Source: Oxyruncus cristatus (Eukaryota > Chordata > Aves > Passeriformes > Cotingidae). From it: a DNA stretch of 64,000 bases. Position 1 is the first letter of the stretch. The number at the start of each line of letters is the position of its first letter. The notes beneath the pieces are model-generated. The model saw only the letters and a program-made list of their open reading frames with translations, was not told the DNA's origin and did not search any database. The DNA lies in contig VXAY01002317.1 of the NCBI GenBank assembly GCA_013399855.1, forward strand, positions 2,055,152-2,119,151. The letters are read 5' to 3'. Both the position numbers and the translations under genes were made by a program. This document shows positions 39,677 to 51,449 of this stretch, piece by piece.

Positions 39677-41564
39677 AAAACCTAAATCATGTGGTCTAGT
39701 CTGGTGACGTTTGGGATTCCAAACAAAAATTATTGAAGATACTACACTTGTCTGTACTAAGCCATTGTTTCACCATGGTCCTCTACTTCTAGCAGAGAAA
39801 TTCTCTGCTAAAAGTGCTACACATGACATGTAAAAACAGTTTTGACTAGTAATAGTAACTAAAAATCAGGAAAGTTACCATGTCAGCTTTGATACTTTTC
39901 CATCCTTCTCTGCAAACCAGAAATATATTTCTGTGATTTTGAATACATACGGTACTATCTACACTACTTTTTACTAAGAACTGCAATTTAGAGATACTGT
40001 CATACCGTTCTTATCAAGTTTAGTACAAATGCAGTTAACTTTAATTATGAGTACAGTAATATCTGCAATGTCATGCAGTTCCAAAGCTTTTTAGTCCCTT
40101 AGGATGAAAATTTATGAGATGCAAGGGTTGTTTGCTGAAAATCTCAAATTGCATAGATCCCACAGAAAAGAAAGAGATATTTTACAGCTTTTTATAACTC
40201 ACACTTTCTCGATTTTTCACCTAATTACCTAATTATTCTCTCATTGTTATAAGCTTTGCACAAAGACTACTGAACAGGGCTACAGAAAGGTGATACCAAT
40301 TAATTACTAACAGTAATTGTCATTTTATAATCATGTTAAGTTTTAATTTGCTGCTGTCAGCTTGTTAAAGTGCCAATTACACATCTACTTTTTCATGTAT
40401 TAAGAAAAATAGTAATCATGCACTTACTGCTTTTATAATTCCTAAGTTAATTCTGCAGCAACTTGAGGTATGTCCCCAGTACTCTGCAGTCATGCTGAGC
40501 TCTTTGAAGAGTCCAGTGAATGGGAAATTAACGTTCTGAAACAGCCTCATTAGAACCAAATAAAATGCCCTCTTGGAACACTTTAATCTCAGCCATCAAG
40601 AAATATTCAGTGAAAGGAGATACTAAATGACTGCAGCTTCAGAGTGCACACCAGTAATCCACATGATGTGTTTTTTTGTTATATATCTTCCCTTTGTGGA
40701 ATGAGAGAGGAGACAAACAGCTATTGATTCTCCCTATTTGGTTATGACATAAAGGCTCTCCTATAATCACTGATCTGAGGATGACAGTGCCAGCAGACAG
40801 GTATGCAGATAATGTATAAGTTTGCAAACTGTAACGTCATCCTGCAAAAAACCAGGTAGAACAGCTTGTCCTGAACACATCACCTGATATGGGCAACACT
40901 ACAAGCAGGTACCTGAAGTCAGTCCAATTTCCCAAACTTTGACTATGGAATTATTCATAGTTCTTTTATGGTTGAAGTCCTCAGAAAGCAAGAAGAGTCC
41001 TACAATTCTAAGAGAAAGAAGAATCTTTCATTAACTAGAACATACTTCTAATATTGACTATCAGGTATCCTTTTATTTCCACTGTTCCTCAATACGATTG
41101 TGGGCTGCAAAGTTATCACATACCACCACACTAACATTTTCAGATGTTGGTTGTTCAATGAATTAACCCTCATGGTCTCTCAGCAGTTTCCAGGTCAAAG
41201 GGATTCTAAAAAGAAAGGTAAGGTATGTGAAGGGAAAGGAAAAAAATAAATATTTCCTTTCAGTCTTTCTCAACTCCAGCAGCCAGGCAGAAACTCTTGA
41301 TTCCAACACGACATAACAAAAAGCAAAAACTACTGGCAAAACCTACTTGAAAAGAATGTAGGAGAATAGTTGAGGGTTAGAGAAGGGAGGAGAAAAGTTC
41401 AAAGGAAACTTTTATTATGAAGAAAAATTATTAAGATTTTAGTTCATGAAAAAGACATTGGGGAAAAAACAGTGAGGTACTTAGCAATTGTGACATAGCT
41501 GCAATTCTATCTAATCTCATTATTTTAGCTCCTTTTTTTTCTCAGTGTAGTGCAGAAGAATTAT

Positions 41565-41648
41565 TTCTTTTGTACTGTTCCTGTTGTCAAAAGGGTAGCT
41601 TCTTGTTTCAATCTGATGGAAGATGTGCTACTACTTTAAAAATGAAAA
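41565..41648 (+). repeat. 84-bp direct duplication, copy A
   Basis: It matches 43542-43625 with about 6 mismatches in 84 bases and no gaps, including the perfect 46-base core that contains AAAAGGGTAGCTTCTTGTTT. Copies are 1977 bases apart in the same orientation, with unrelated flanks. It is not CR1 or the LTR family. Origin unknown. Confidence 0.93.
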
Positions 41649-43541
41649 TGGTTCTCTGACCTTCTGAAGCTCATAAATTACTCCATGTGGTTTCCACCTT
41701 ATGTTCAATGCCTCTTATTTTCTTGCATATTCTGCTGATGTTCTGTAAATTCTAGCTTTTTTTTACACAGTTCTATTTAACAAGTTTGAACACTCCTAGC
41801 CAAAAGAAAAACATTTCTGCATATTCGATATTCCCTCATGTTTCCTCCCAAAGACTAGTTTTGAAAATAGGTCTACGTTTTAAAAAAAAAAAAAAGAAAA
41901 ATTACAATTAAAATTACTGCATTTTGCATGCATTTTGAAGCAAACTAGGCTTCCACAAATCTTCAGGATGTCTATTCAGTATAATCCATTCCATTTCCTT
42001 TGTAAAGTTTAGACACTCCAGTTCAAGACTTTTAAAGTGTATCACTATTATTGTTATTTGTTGTTAGTATTATAAAGAAGATAATATTCAGATCACTAAG
42101 GGGTAAGACTTATGAAGACAAGTAAGTTTACTGATCAGTACGAATCATTATCTCATGGTGTTCAGAGGCTGCACACAGCCTGTGTGAGCAGCGTGCCATT
42201 GATGTTTACTGGATGAGGTTAATCATCTCTGAGTTACTGTGCAGTCATAACTGCCAAGATCAAATGCAACAAATCTTCACAGACAGAAGCATTAATAATA
42301 GCATATTCTCAAGTGAAATTGCGATGGTGAATATGCTTCTGAAGTAAAATGACTTACATGGGATCGTTTTAAAGTACAGGTCTGTCTAAGATAAAAAAGA
42401 CTGCAGAGTGCTACAGTTCTACTACAGTGCTCTTCTAGATATTCAAACATCAAAGTAGTTTGAAAGAGCAGATCATTTATTCTCCAAAGTCTGTCACTAG
42501 AAGACATTACATATCAATACACAACAATTTCCTCAAGCAGGAACCATGCCAAATCACTGCAAATCCCAGTTCAAGATTCTTACTTACTACAATAGCAAGT
42601 GGACTTTTTAATGGTATTCAGCCATTTCAATAATAGTCAAAGAAATCATACTATGAAGACAGATGAAACCACTTACAAAACTGATTCTTTTTGATATATC
42701 CTTAACTTTGGAAAAATAGTTTACTAATAGTTTGTCACATTTGATTGTTTTAGAATTACATTCCTGCTTAAATAATTTTAGTTTGTTCTGGTTGCATGAT
42801 CTAGTCAGTAGAATTTTTCAATATAACAGGAAATTTCTTGGTTGATGTGAGTAAGGCCCATGCCATTTTAATAGTGAATATATGATATGAAAACAAGCCT
42901 ACAAAGAAAAATCGAACAATAAAATGCTGGAGAGCACTTACCTGCAGTCACTGCTGCAGTAAAGTGATGACGCTCTCCACTTAATCTTAAGTAAGTTGGC
43001 TGGAGCACAGTTCTGATATCATACATCTAAGTGGGGACTATAAAAAACCAAAAAAGATTCTTAGAAAATATTAGAGCATTTAGAAATGCTCTGGCATCAG
43101 AGCTGCAAATACTAAGACAGCCCACACTTACATAGCCACTATAGTAGGTGCAGCTTTAGAGGAGTGCATATGCAGAATTAAACACTTCCAGTGCTGTTAA
43201 CAGGGTTGCAGTTGGTCCCTTCAGATATTTTTAGGTTGTGTGGGCCAATAAAGTTATTTTGAAAAAAAAAATTTCACCATCACTGAGTGATAATAAAAAT
43301 ATATTGGGTAAAACCTCACCAGGTTTTCAGGGCAGCAAGCAATTCAATTAATGTACGATAGGCTTGTCCGGTGCAAAATTTGAGTGAAAGAAGCTATTAG
43401 GTATGTACTATTGATTATTGTGTCCTGAGACTCTAATCCAATTTTACAGAACAAAATATTTAGGTTTAAATTTTGCTGTGATCTCTATTGGACTAGAATA
43501 AATTACAGAAGCTCTGCTTCTCCTGGTCATCGAGCCCCCAG

Positions 43542-43625
43542 TTCTTTTGTACTATTCCTTTTGTCAAAAGGGTAGCTTCTTGTTTCAATCTGATGGAAGA
43601 TGTGCTAATACTTCAAAAATGAGCA
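43542..43625 (+). repeat. 84-bp direct duplication, copy B
   Basis: Partner of copy A. Mismatches cluster at the two ends (GTACTATTCCTTT versus GTACTGTTCCTGT on the left; AATACTTCAAAAATGAGC versus CTACTTTAAAAATGAAA on the right), while the middle is identical. It ends about 20 bases before an RFX X-box-like site. Confidence 0.93.
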
Positions 43626-43644
43626 TATTACACTCTGTAGTCCC

Positions 43645-43658
43645 CTTGCCATAGCAAC
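43645..43658. promoter_or_regulatory. RFX X-box-like palindrome
   Basis: CTTGCCATAGCAAC fits the RFX-family X-box half-site pattern (GTNRCC with spacer RGYAAC) with a single departure at the first base. RFX proteins bind such imperfect inverted repeats in ciliary and other promoters and enhancers. Seen in sequence: the motif. Inferred only: any binding. No promoter or gene lies next to it, so an enhancer role or chance are both possible. Confidence 0.35.
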
Positions 43659-44333
43659 GCAGAAGGTGGGTTTGTGCTGCTTTTAATACCATTATTGTTG
43701 ACATCAATAGGAGTTACAGTTTTGCAAACAAAGCATATCACACCCTGTAACGTGCAGAAGTAAAATTGGAGCTGCTAATGTGTGTATTTGTAAACTCATT
43801 AAAAAAAAAGGATAATGGTGGGCAGAGGGATTCTCTTCTGTCTCCTTGTAGATGTGATAATGGAATTTCATAGCTCTAGGGGCTGGTTACTAAAACTCAT
43901 CAGAGGTACGCAGTTAACTACTTCTTGCTAATGATATCTACTGAATTTTTCTCTTTCTCAGCATAGGGATTTAATACAGAGGTTAATGATTGTTTTATTT
44001 GATATTAATTAGGGAAGTTGAGATTTTCAGGAGCAACTTTCTGTGTTTGTCTATTTCGCTCAGATTAAAGGAGAAGTAAAAGTTAAACTACCTTTCCTTT
44101 ACTAGTAAAACTTTGCAGCAGTTTTTAATATGTTGTTATTTAGTATTATTCAGAAGAAAAACAAGTTACCTTTAGGGTCCGCTGTATTTTTCCATTTGTT
44201 TTCAGTCTGCACATTCTTTTCTGTGTTCCCCGTTCTACCATCAGGCCTCAGTCCTGTCATCTGTCTCTAATTTTTCTCTGCTTTTTATTTTCCTTATTTT
44301 CCACCACTTAAATGATACAAGGCCTCTGTGGGG

Positions 44334-44370
44334 GAAAACAAGCAAACAATCAAACAAACAAAACAAAATC
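44334..44370. repeat. (CAAA)n A-rich simple repeat
   Basis: Imperfect CAAA units (AAACAAGCAAACAATCAAAC AAACAAAACAAAAT) in a short A-rich tract. It belongs to the general class of A-rich simple repeats seen elsewhere in the window. Confidence 0.85.
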
Positions 44371-44738
44371 AAATGCATGATCATGTCACTAAAACCTATG
44401 CTTGACAGCACATACTATGCCATCTGTATCATAATATATATACACTCTTGATATATCAAGCTTTTATGTAGAAGCTGAGCTAACAAGTTTTCTAACATCT
44501 GAGGACTTGACTTTGAAACTGTAAGGTCAGTTTAACATCATTTTTTTAAAATTAATACTAAAGGGTCAGAAAGATAGATGTATATAAAAATAAAGAGAGA
44601 TACAACCTACTCATCCAAAGTAAGAGATTCACATTTTTAAATCACTCTTGGAGCCAGTTTGCAACCTCAGAAAGAGAACAATATGCTGCTTCACAATGCA
44701 TTTATACACAAAATGTTACCCTTTCAATGACCAAAGTT

Positions 44739-44765
44739 AAAAATCTCTCCTTTAGAGAGATTTTT
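44739..44765. other. Perfect 10-bp inverted repeat (hairpin)
   Basis: AAAAATCTCT (44739-44748) and AGAGATTTTT (44756-44765) are exact complements separated by 7 bases. This resembles a bacterial intrinsic terminator in shape, but the context is vertebrate and no gene precedes it, so I list only the structure. Confidence 0.8.
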
Positions 44766-46847
44766 TATTAAAAACTTGAAGTGCACTATGAACCCAAACA
44801 TTTGATATCATTAATTCAGGTCTTAAATTTTGGGACCATGCATGAAAATCTAAAATAGCATCGTTCTGCTCTTAACTCAAATTTGTTTGAGCTATTGCTC
44901 CACAAACACCTAAAACCAAACAGGAACTTACTGTCTGTGCAGTTTGCCCTACATTTATAGGAATGCTCACCTGCCTGCTAAATCTGAAAAACAGTATTTC
45001 AAATTCTGTCTGCTGTATATAACTACCTTCAAAGGCAGAGCCTTTGTCCAGAGACCTGCAGCTGCTCTGGACGATTCTTTCATTGCTTACACAAAGGCAT
45101 TTCAGGTTTCTCAGCCAGCACTATGAATGGTCACTTAGAAAGAAGCCTTTACCTTGCTACAATCCAAGTCATCCTATTCTCAGATGAAAGAAAGCTGTCA
45201 AAAACCAGTTCTCCTTCTGACAGACAATACCTAAAATAATGTCAGTGACTTAGAAACACAAGACATTTCTCGTTGCATCCAAGAAACTAAAGCGTGCCTT
45301 CCCTGCCAGTCAGTGACAACATTAAATCTCAAGAGTTTTAATGATTAGTCCGGCAATTTCTTACCTCCTTTGGAAGCAAAATACCAGAGACAGTTTCAGA
45401 CATGAGCAGAGTACACCCCATATAGTTTTCTCCAAGGATGCAGTCGTAGACCTAAATCTCTTTACATTTTCATTGCAAATGGTTTCTTATTGTCCAGTGA
45501 TAGTGATGCCATGGTAATCTCTGCAGGAAGCCTTTTAAGGGTCATTATAATACATCATTATTATCTCAAAGTTAGTGTTAGATCCCCAACTAGAGTAATA
45601 GATACAACACCTTACAAAGGCACAGCAAGAGAGAAACCAGATCAAAACATCTTACTAGGTAAAATAAACCTTTAAAACTGTTATCCTTATATGAATTCTT
45701 AGAAGATTTTCTGGATGGTTTCAGATTATGTAGGAAGGGAGTGTAATTGCCCAACAGAGAATTGCTGAAATAGTGTGATACGACATTCCTTTTCAGATAC
45801 TTGGTAATACAGTAATCATAGTTTCAAGGACTAAAGTTGTATCACGTAATAGAATCTATAAATCTAGCACCCAATAGATTTCCATGTTTCCTACTCAGCA
45901 TACAAATCATATGGAAGGATTAGTGATACTGGCAGAATATGATAGGATGTGAACTTGGTAGTGTAAGCCACATCAGTAGAAGACAAAAGTGAATAAATCC
46001 TAACTCTTTCCTTAAAACCCAACAGGGAATTAATCAATTTTAAAAGTGATTCAAATTTTCTAAACTAATTACTACACCACAGTACATCCCACTTAAGACT
46101 ACGAAAGAGCAGCCACCTCAAAGACAGCTGGTGTTCACCCCATGATTCCAAACAGTGAGCAAAGACAGGTCAGCTACACACTGCAGTAAATTCTACCTTG
46201 ATTACCAAGGGACACACAGCATGCTTCAAGTGAAGTTTTCAAAGATCTGCAACCTTTTAGCTGAGGAGAGTCCTTGGTTATTAAAGTCTTAACAAGAAAA
46301 ATCAACCAGTACATTGTACAATCTTCTCACTTCTTTTCCAACAGTCAAGTTTCTTTTTTAAACCATAAGTAAGTTAAGATTAAACACATGAAACAGGCCA
46401 TAAGTAAGTCTGATTTTTTCATTTCACACCAAATCATCAACAAATAGTTACTGTACATGCACCAACATGCTTTTTTTCACATACACAGATGGCTTTTGAA
46501 AAATCCAGAGAATCTGATAAAATATAAGCAACTAGCAACCCGTCTTTTTCTCACATCTCAGAACTAAAGTGCATGCCTACAAAGATCAACTTTTTTCTTT
46601 GAGCTATTTTGTTTTCCTGTGGCAGACTGTAACCCAGACCAGAAAGAACTGTATGTGAAAAACACAGTGAATAGTAGAAAAAAATTGCTTAAATATTTCC
46701 ATCCTTCAAGTATTACATTATTTTCTTAGCTTTCCCATTCTTGAAGTTCAGTGCAGCAAAACATCCAACAGAAAGTAAGAATTTTATAGAGATATCTCAA
46801 AAATAGTCATCATGGCTCAGCGCTTGAAAAATGAATCATCAGAGAGC

Positions 46848-47403
46848 TCAGGCTCCTGATTCCTTGATTTTCTGTATGAGGAATAAGGCTGGAACATGAC
46901 ACTTACAGGACTCCATGATGCAGATAGGACTGATACATGGCTCTCCCAGGGCCCTTACCACACCAAAGCCTATAATGACCCTGACCAACCACATCTCAGA
47001 CATACAAACTCCATTCGTTGGCTTGGAAGCTGAATTTGAGCTCCGGCCCTGATTTTGGCCAGCACCTGAGAAAGGTTGCAGGCACACTGTGCCTTGTGCT
47101 GTGGCCTCCTGCCCTGGCACTATAGACTGGAGATGACTGGGCTGTTAGCTGAGCAACTGACCTGATCTGCCCTTCTCCCTTTGGCATAGTGGGCATGTGG
47201 TCTGCCTTCCTTGCTGTCACCCCGAGCTTCTGGCTTGGCTGTTCCGGCTGCTCTCTCAACAAGCTGAGTCTCACACCAAAATGAACGTATGCTATGCCTG
47301 TCATAGAAGGAAATGTGAGCTTTTTCCCCTTTTGGTGCTTGGTCTCTTTGCTGAAAAGATGTCTAGTGTTAGTAGTAGTATCTACTAGTACTGACTGTAT
47401 CAT
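46848..47403. other. GC-richer block, possible unidentified repeat
   Basis: The block is richer in CTG, CCTG and GGC words than its AT-rich surroundings. It has open frames of 90 and 135 codons on the minus strand (47120-46848 and 47403-46996) and no recognised domain. The phrase at 47319-47350 (CTTTTTCCCCTTTTGGTGCT) resembles 9764-9797. An eroded LTR or other retroelement is possible; I could not name it. Confidence 0.25.
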
Positions 47404-50400
47404 ACTAGTATCTGACTGTAAAAGGATGAATTTGAGCTTTTAAGGCTCAGTGATTCTCAAGAGCAGTGAAAGCAGGGAAGTTACACAGGATAGAACACAA
47501 TGACACACTTAATAATATTTTCAATCCAAAATGAACTGGAGAAAGAAGGTGTCTTACTTCTGTGCCTGTAGAACATGAGGATTATTAGCAGTGTCTGGGA
47601 CCAAGGAACATTTAATGGTGTCTGGAAACCCCATATGTCCTGCTTTATTCGTCAATTCACAGAAAACAAAATGCATCTCAATAATTTTACCCTTATACAC
47701 CTAACAATTTAATCACTCTTACGTAACAAAAACCATCATGAAACCAGAAAAGTGACATGTAAAGATTTATCTTTCCATTACCCTGATATTTAAGTCACAA
47801 ACCTAGAGTTAAAAGTCTCTAATTTTTTTATTTGCTTGTTTGTTTTTTCTGATGTGTTCAGTTGTTTTTATATTATGATGGTATTAGCTTATGTGAATAA
47901 CAAAGGAAAAAAAATTCCTTTCATTAAACCCATTCACTAGAATGTACCCTTTCAACCTTTCCTAAGTAGTTTACATCCTATTTCTTATTCCTCCACTGAT
48001 ACTGCAAGCATTTCTTATTTTTCTGACAATGGTTGGTTAATTCAAGTGTAGAAAGCATCGCATATTCATTGAAATGAATATAGAAAACTAAATTTCAGGA
48101 ACAGCTTTGTTGTTTTTCTGATATGGGGCATGAAAACTGGCATAAAATTTTCAGTCCTAGTAATTCATTTTTAACACAGTGAATACAATCCAGTACTCAA
48201 CAGACTTTTGTCTGCTGCTACTGAATTGCAGTTCAACAGCTTTTCCTCATTTATGTGTTTTCACTGCATGAAGTCAAATAACAACAGGAAAAGATACTTC
48301 TGTTTGTTTCAATTTTACTTTATCAGAAGCTTACTAGTTCTTTTTTTTTTTTCACTTTTGAGACATAAGTTGTCTTATGTTGTAATAAAAAGCTTGTGCT
48401 CTTTACAAGAGAAAATTCTGAAATTTCTGACAAAGCTGAATGAATGAAGCTACATTAAGAGTTATTTTCCTTAGTGAGTTTTCTTTACTGGTGTAATGTG
48501 ATAGATGTACCCAACGTATTGCTGAAATAAGTTGTTTTTTTTTAAAAAAAAAAGAAGAAAAATTACTTTTATTCAGATAACATTCTCGAGTGCTAAAATA
48601 TTCTGTATACTACCCTGCATACTTCCCCTGAGACAACTTGCGTTAGAAGCCAGACCACAACAAAGGCACGACTTTTGATTGAAACAAAACCAATCACTGT
48701 CTAAACAATAATTCAATCAGCACATTTAGTTTTGTTTCTGAGACAATTGTGAATAACTCATCTATCTTATGCATGTGTATCACAGCAAATGAAATCCATA
48801 TAGCTTTCTCATTCAGAATTCTTCACACAAGCATGGGTGGTAAAATCCCCCAAGTGCTGCAGCTTTTCAGGCCAGAAGACTTGCAACAATCTACCAAACT
48901 TCGCCTATCATAAACTACTGAATTTTATCAACTGATTCCTTTACATCTCCAGCAGAGCTGAATGTATCTTCTACCTGAAGATCTTGTCTATATATAAGGG
49001 CTTGAGGTACATGAATTTAGAACATTCATAAATAAGTTTTTCCAGCAGTTAATGAACCTAATTCCTGTCTACAGTACAGCTTTGTCTGTTAGACTGAAGA
49101 GCCCTCTTATCCTAAGATCAGGCAAGCCACTCATAACATACTAATTTTCCTTTGTCTCTTTTTGTGATACTAACAACACTCCATTTGTGCTGGCTATTTC
49201 ACTGTAGAATGTTACAAAATGGATTTTTGCGTCCTTTGGGTTACGCTGGTTAATTCTGAATCATGTTTTTCACCATCTTCCGAAACAGCATTTCTCAGTC
49301 TAGTAGTTTGTCCCGCATTCTTGACTCCAAGAATTACTGTCTCCTATTCTGGTGCATTAAATTCTGAGCTCAAGAGGAGTCTGTTTATCCGGACATTCAG
49401 AAAACTGTAGAATTCCCCTGTGTCTATAACTTATTATGTCACAATCTATCTTTGTCATCAGTAACTTTCTGTAGCAATAATTTGTATTTCTACTTTTATC
49501 TTAGGACCTCCATAGCTAAGATGCAAAGAATCAATAATTTTAAAATAAAAGTAGATAGAAATTGGTCTTATTAAATAAATCTTCCTCTGTCATAGTGTAA
49601 CAAAGCTTACTTACTGAGGCACTGTGATTTGGTACAGAGATTTCTTCAGGTTCTGTTCCTTCTCACTCTTTTGCAACACTTCCTTTTCTATATGACATCC
49701 AATTAAGTCTCAGTGAAAAATATAAATACAACACTGTTCTGCATGTATTCTTGTTTAGATTGCCATTCTCTGAGAGCTGCTGTATTATTGTTTCCCTGAC
49801 CTAATTCTGTTATAATGGCCCAGGCCAGCATAAATATGTTTAACATTGGATGCCTTAAACTGAACTAGGTTAGGGTGCAAATACACAAGTGGTTTTGTTA
49901 CAATTCTGAAGGGAGAGTAGGCTCCTGCAGCAAGGGGAAAGGGAACTGCAGGCAACAGCAGGCTTGATTCACTGCAGCCAGGTTACACTATCTCATTCTG
50001 CTGGGTTAGACTTGGTCACAGTACTCACAGAGAGGATTGTATTCTGGGAAGTGTACGCCAGAACAGGTCATGTAGGTCTCTAACAAGTTAAAGTCATCAT
50101 AAAGTACTGGCACAACCACTGTTGTGTTCTCTGGCCAAACCAAGTCAAATTTATACTGCCAGATAGCTCAGCAGTTGTGTAGGAACAAGTCTTAATGAAA
50201 AAATTCAGATTTTATGCTGCCACAAAAATGTCGTTTCCACATCTTTGTAATTCAATAACGAAAGAGGCACTAATACCCCTTCTGTGCCAAAGCTTGAGCA
50301 ACGTGTAGCCTGCCTAATCATCAGTCCATAATTTATGTGGCTGTAGGAATGTCTCTCGCTCAACTTTGAATATTCCAGGTTCACATTTTTTTTCTATAGA

Positions 50401-50483
50401 GCTAATTTATATTGCTGATAGAACTTTTTGTGACACTGTTTAGGAATAAGAAACTCTCTTAAGTGAAGATGTACTGCATTTAT
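47404..50483. other. Unique AT-rich non-coding stretch
   Basis: No gene and no named repeat. The largest frame is 79 codons (48208-48447). Low-complexity T and A runs occur near 48341-48352 and 48535-48552. Confidence 0.55.
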
Positions 50484-50549
50484 CATCCAAGGGTTGGACT
50501 TGATGATCTCCCAGGTCTTTTCCAACCCAGTTAATTCTATGATTCTATC
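50484..50549 (+). mobile_element. CR1 LINE 3' tip only
   Basis: Just the last ~66 bases of a CR1: GGGTTGGACTTGATGATCTC, TTTTCCAACCCAG and the terminal TTCTATGATTCTAT octamers. This is the extreme of the 5' truncation typical of CR1. The minus-strand frame that covers it (50651-50394) is a shadow. Confidence 0.9.
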
Positions 50550-51449
50550 CATATAAATGTGGCGAATGCCGAATTTATCTGTTGAACAAGTTCTCTTGCT
50601 GTGAGCGTACAGTTCTGTCCTTGAATTTACTTTAGCTGTGACCAGAAACACGTGAGTCTATAGAAATTAGCAACGAATTCTGCAGTTATCAGGTCTTATG
50701 TTGTAGATTTTTTGTATAATATTTTTGAGTACTGAGAGGTATTGAAATAAAATTAAGAGCAGGAAAAATTATATTTACTCTTTGGAGAGAGGTCTTTATG
50801 TTCTAATTAGTGGAAATGGAATATTCATTCAGAAATAGAGAGGAATTTTTGAATCATTCTAAATGTACAAGACAAGGAAAAAAAGGATGAAAACTATTAT
50901 AGGAATAATCCTTCATTAATCAGGGTCAGAAATTAGTAATTGGCTAGGTCTCACTTTTCCTTTTTTTTTGATTTTTTTTTTTTTTGATAAAAATTGCACT
51001 TTGTATTGAACTTTGAAGGTAACCTGGAACAGAATATCTCCACAAAGGTCACCTGAGGACCTCACCTAGACACTGGACAGAGGGACTTCGTGTTCTTCAT
51101 CTTCTGGAGTTCAGAGATTTTGTTTCTTATTCAGCTGTCCCCTGTGATTTCTCTCAGTAAGATTTACTATGGTACAGAATGGCCTGTTTTACAGAGATTG
51201 TCTTTCTCCTTTGATATAGCATAGGCACCATCAAGATCTTTCCCCAGCTTCATCGTCTGTTTTCTCATTCTACTTTTCTCTCTCCTTCTTCATCTCAGCT
51301 CATAGAATTATGAGATCTGAAAAAACAGTGTAACAGTGAGTGTTTCAGTAGCAACTCTGGACTAGCCGCTGAGCAAAGAACAACATAGTGGAAGCAAAGT
51401 TAAGTGACATAGAAAAAATTCAGAGATGCTGCTTGCTGCTGTAGGGAGA
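50550..51449. other. Unique AT-rich stretch with poly-T tracts
   Basis: No gene is seen. Two T runs (50961-50969 and 50972-50985) form a low-complexity tract. A possible extension of the following CR1 into 51300-51449 cannot be excluded but I see no clear match. Confidence 0.5.

Larger units (their letters stand above)
39677..46847. other. Unique AT-rich non-coding stretch with possible conserved elements
   Basis: No gene is recognised; frames are 60-75 codons. Features worth naming are a stretch at 40200-40420 dense in TAATTA-type homeodomain cores, the 84-base direct duplication (41565-41648 and 43542-43625), the X-box-like site at 43645-43658, an A-rich (CAAA)n tract at 44334-44370 and a short perfect hairpin at 44739-44765. 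Poly-A runs near 41881-41893 and 43801-43809 are low complexity. Confidence 0.5.

Noticed and set aside
44739..44765. Intrinsic transcription terminator (hairpin plus T run)
   Set aside because: Rho-independent terminators are bacterial. The window is vertebrate and no small RNA gene precedes it.
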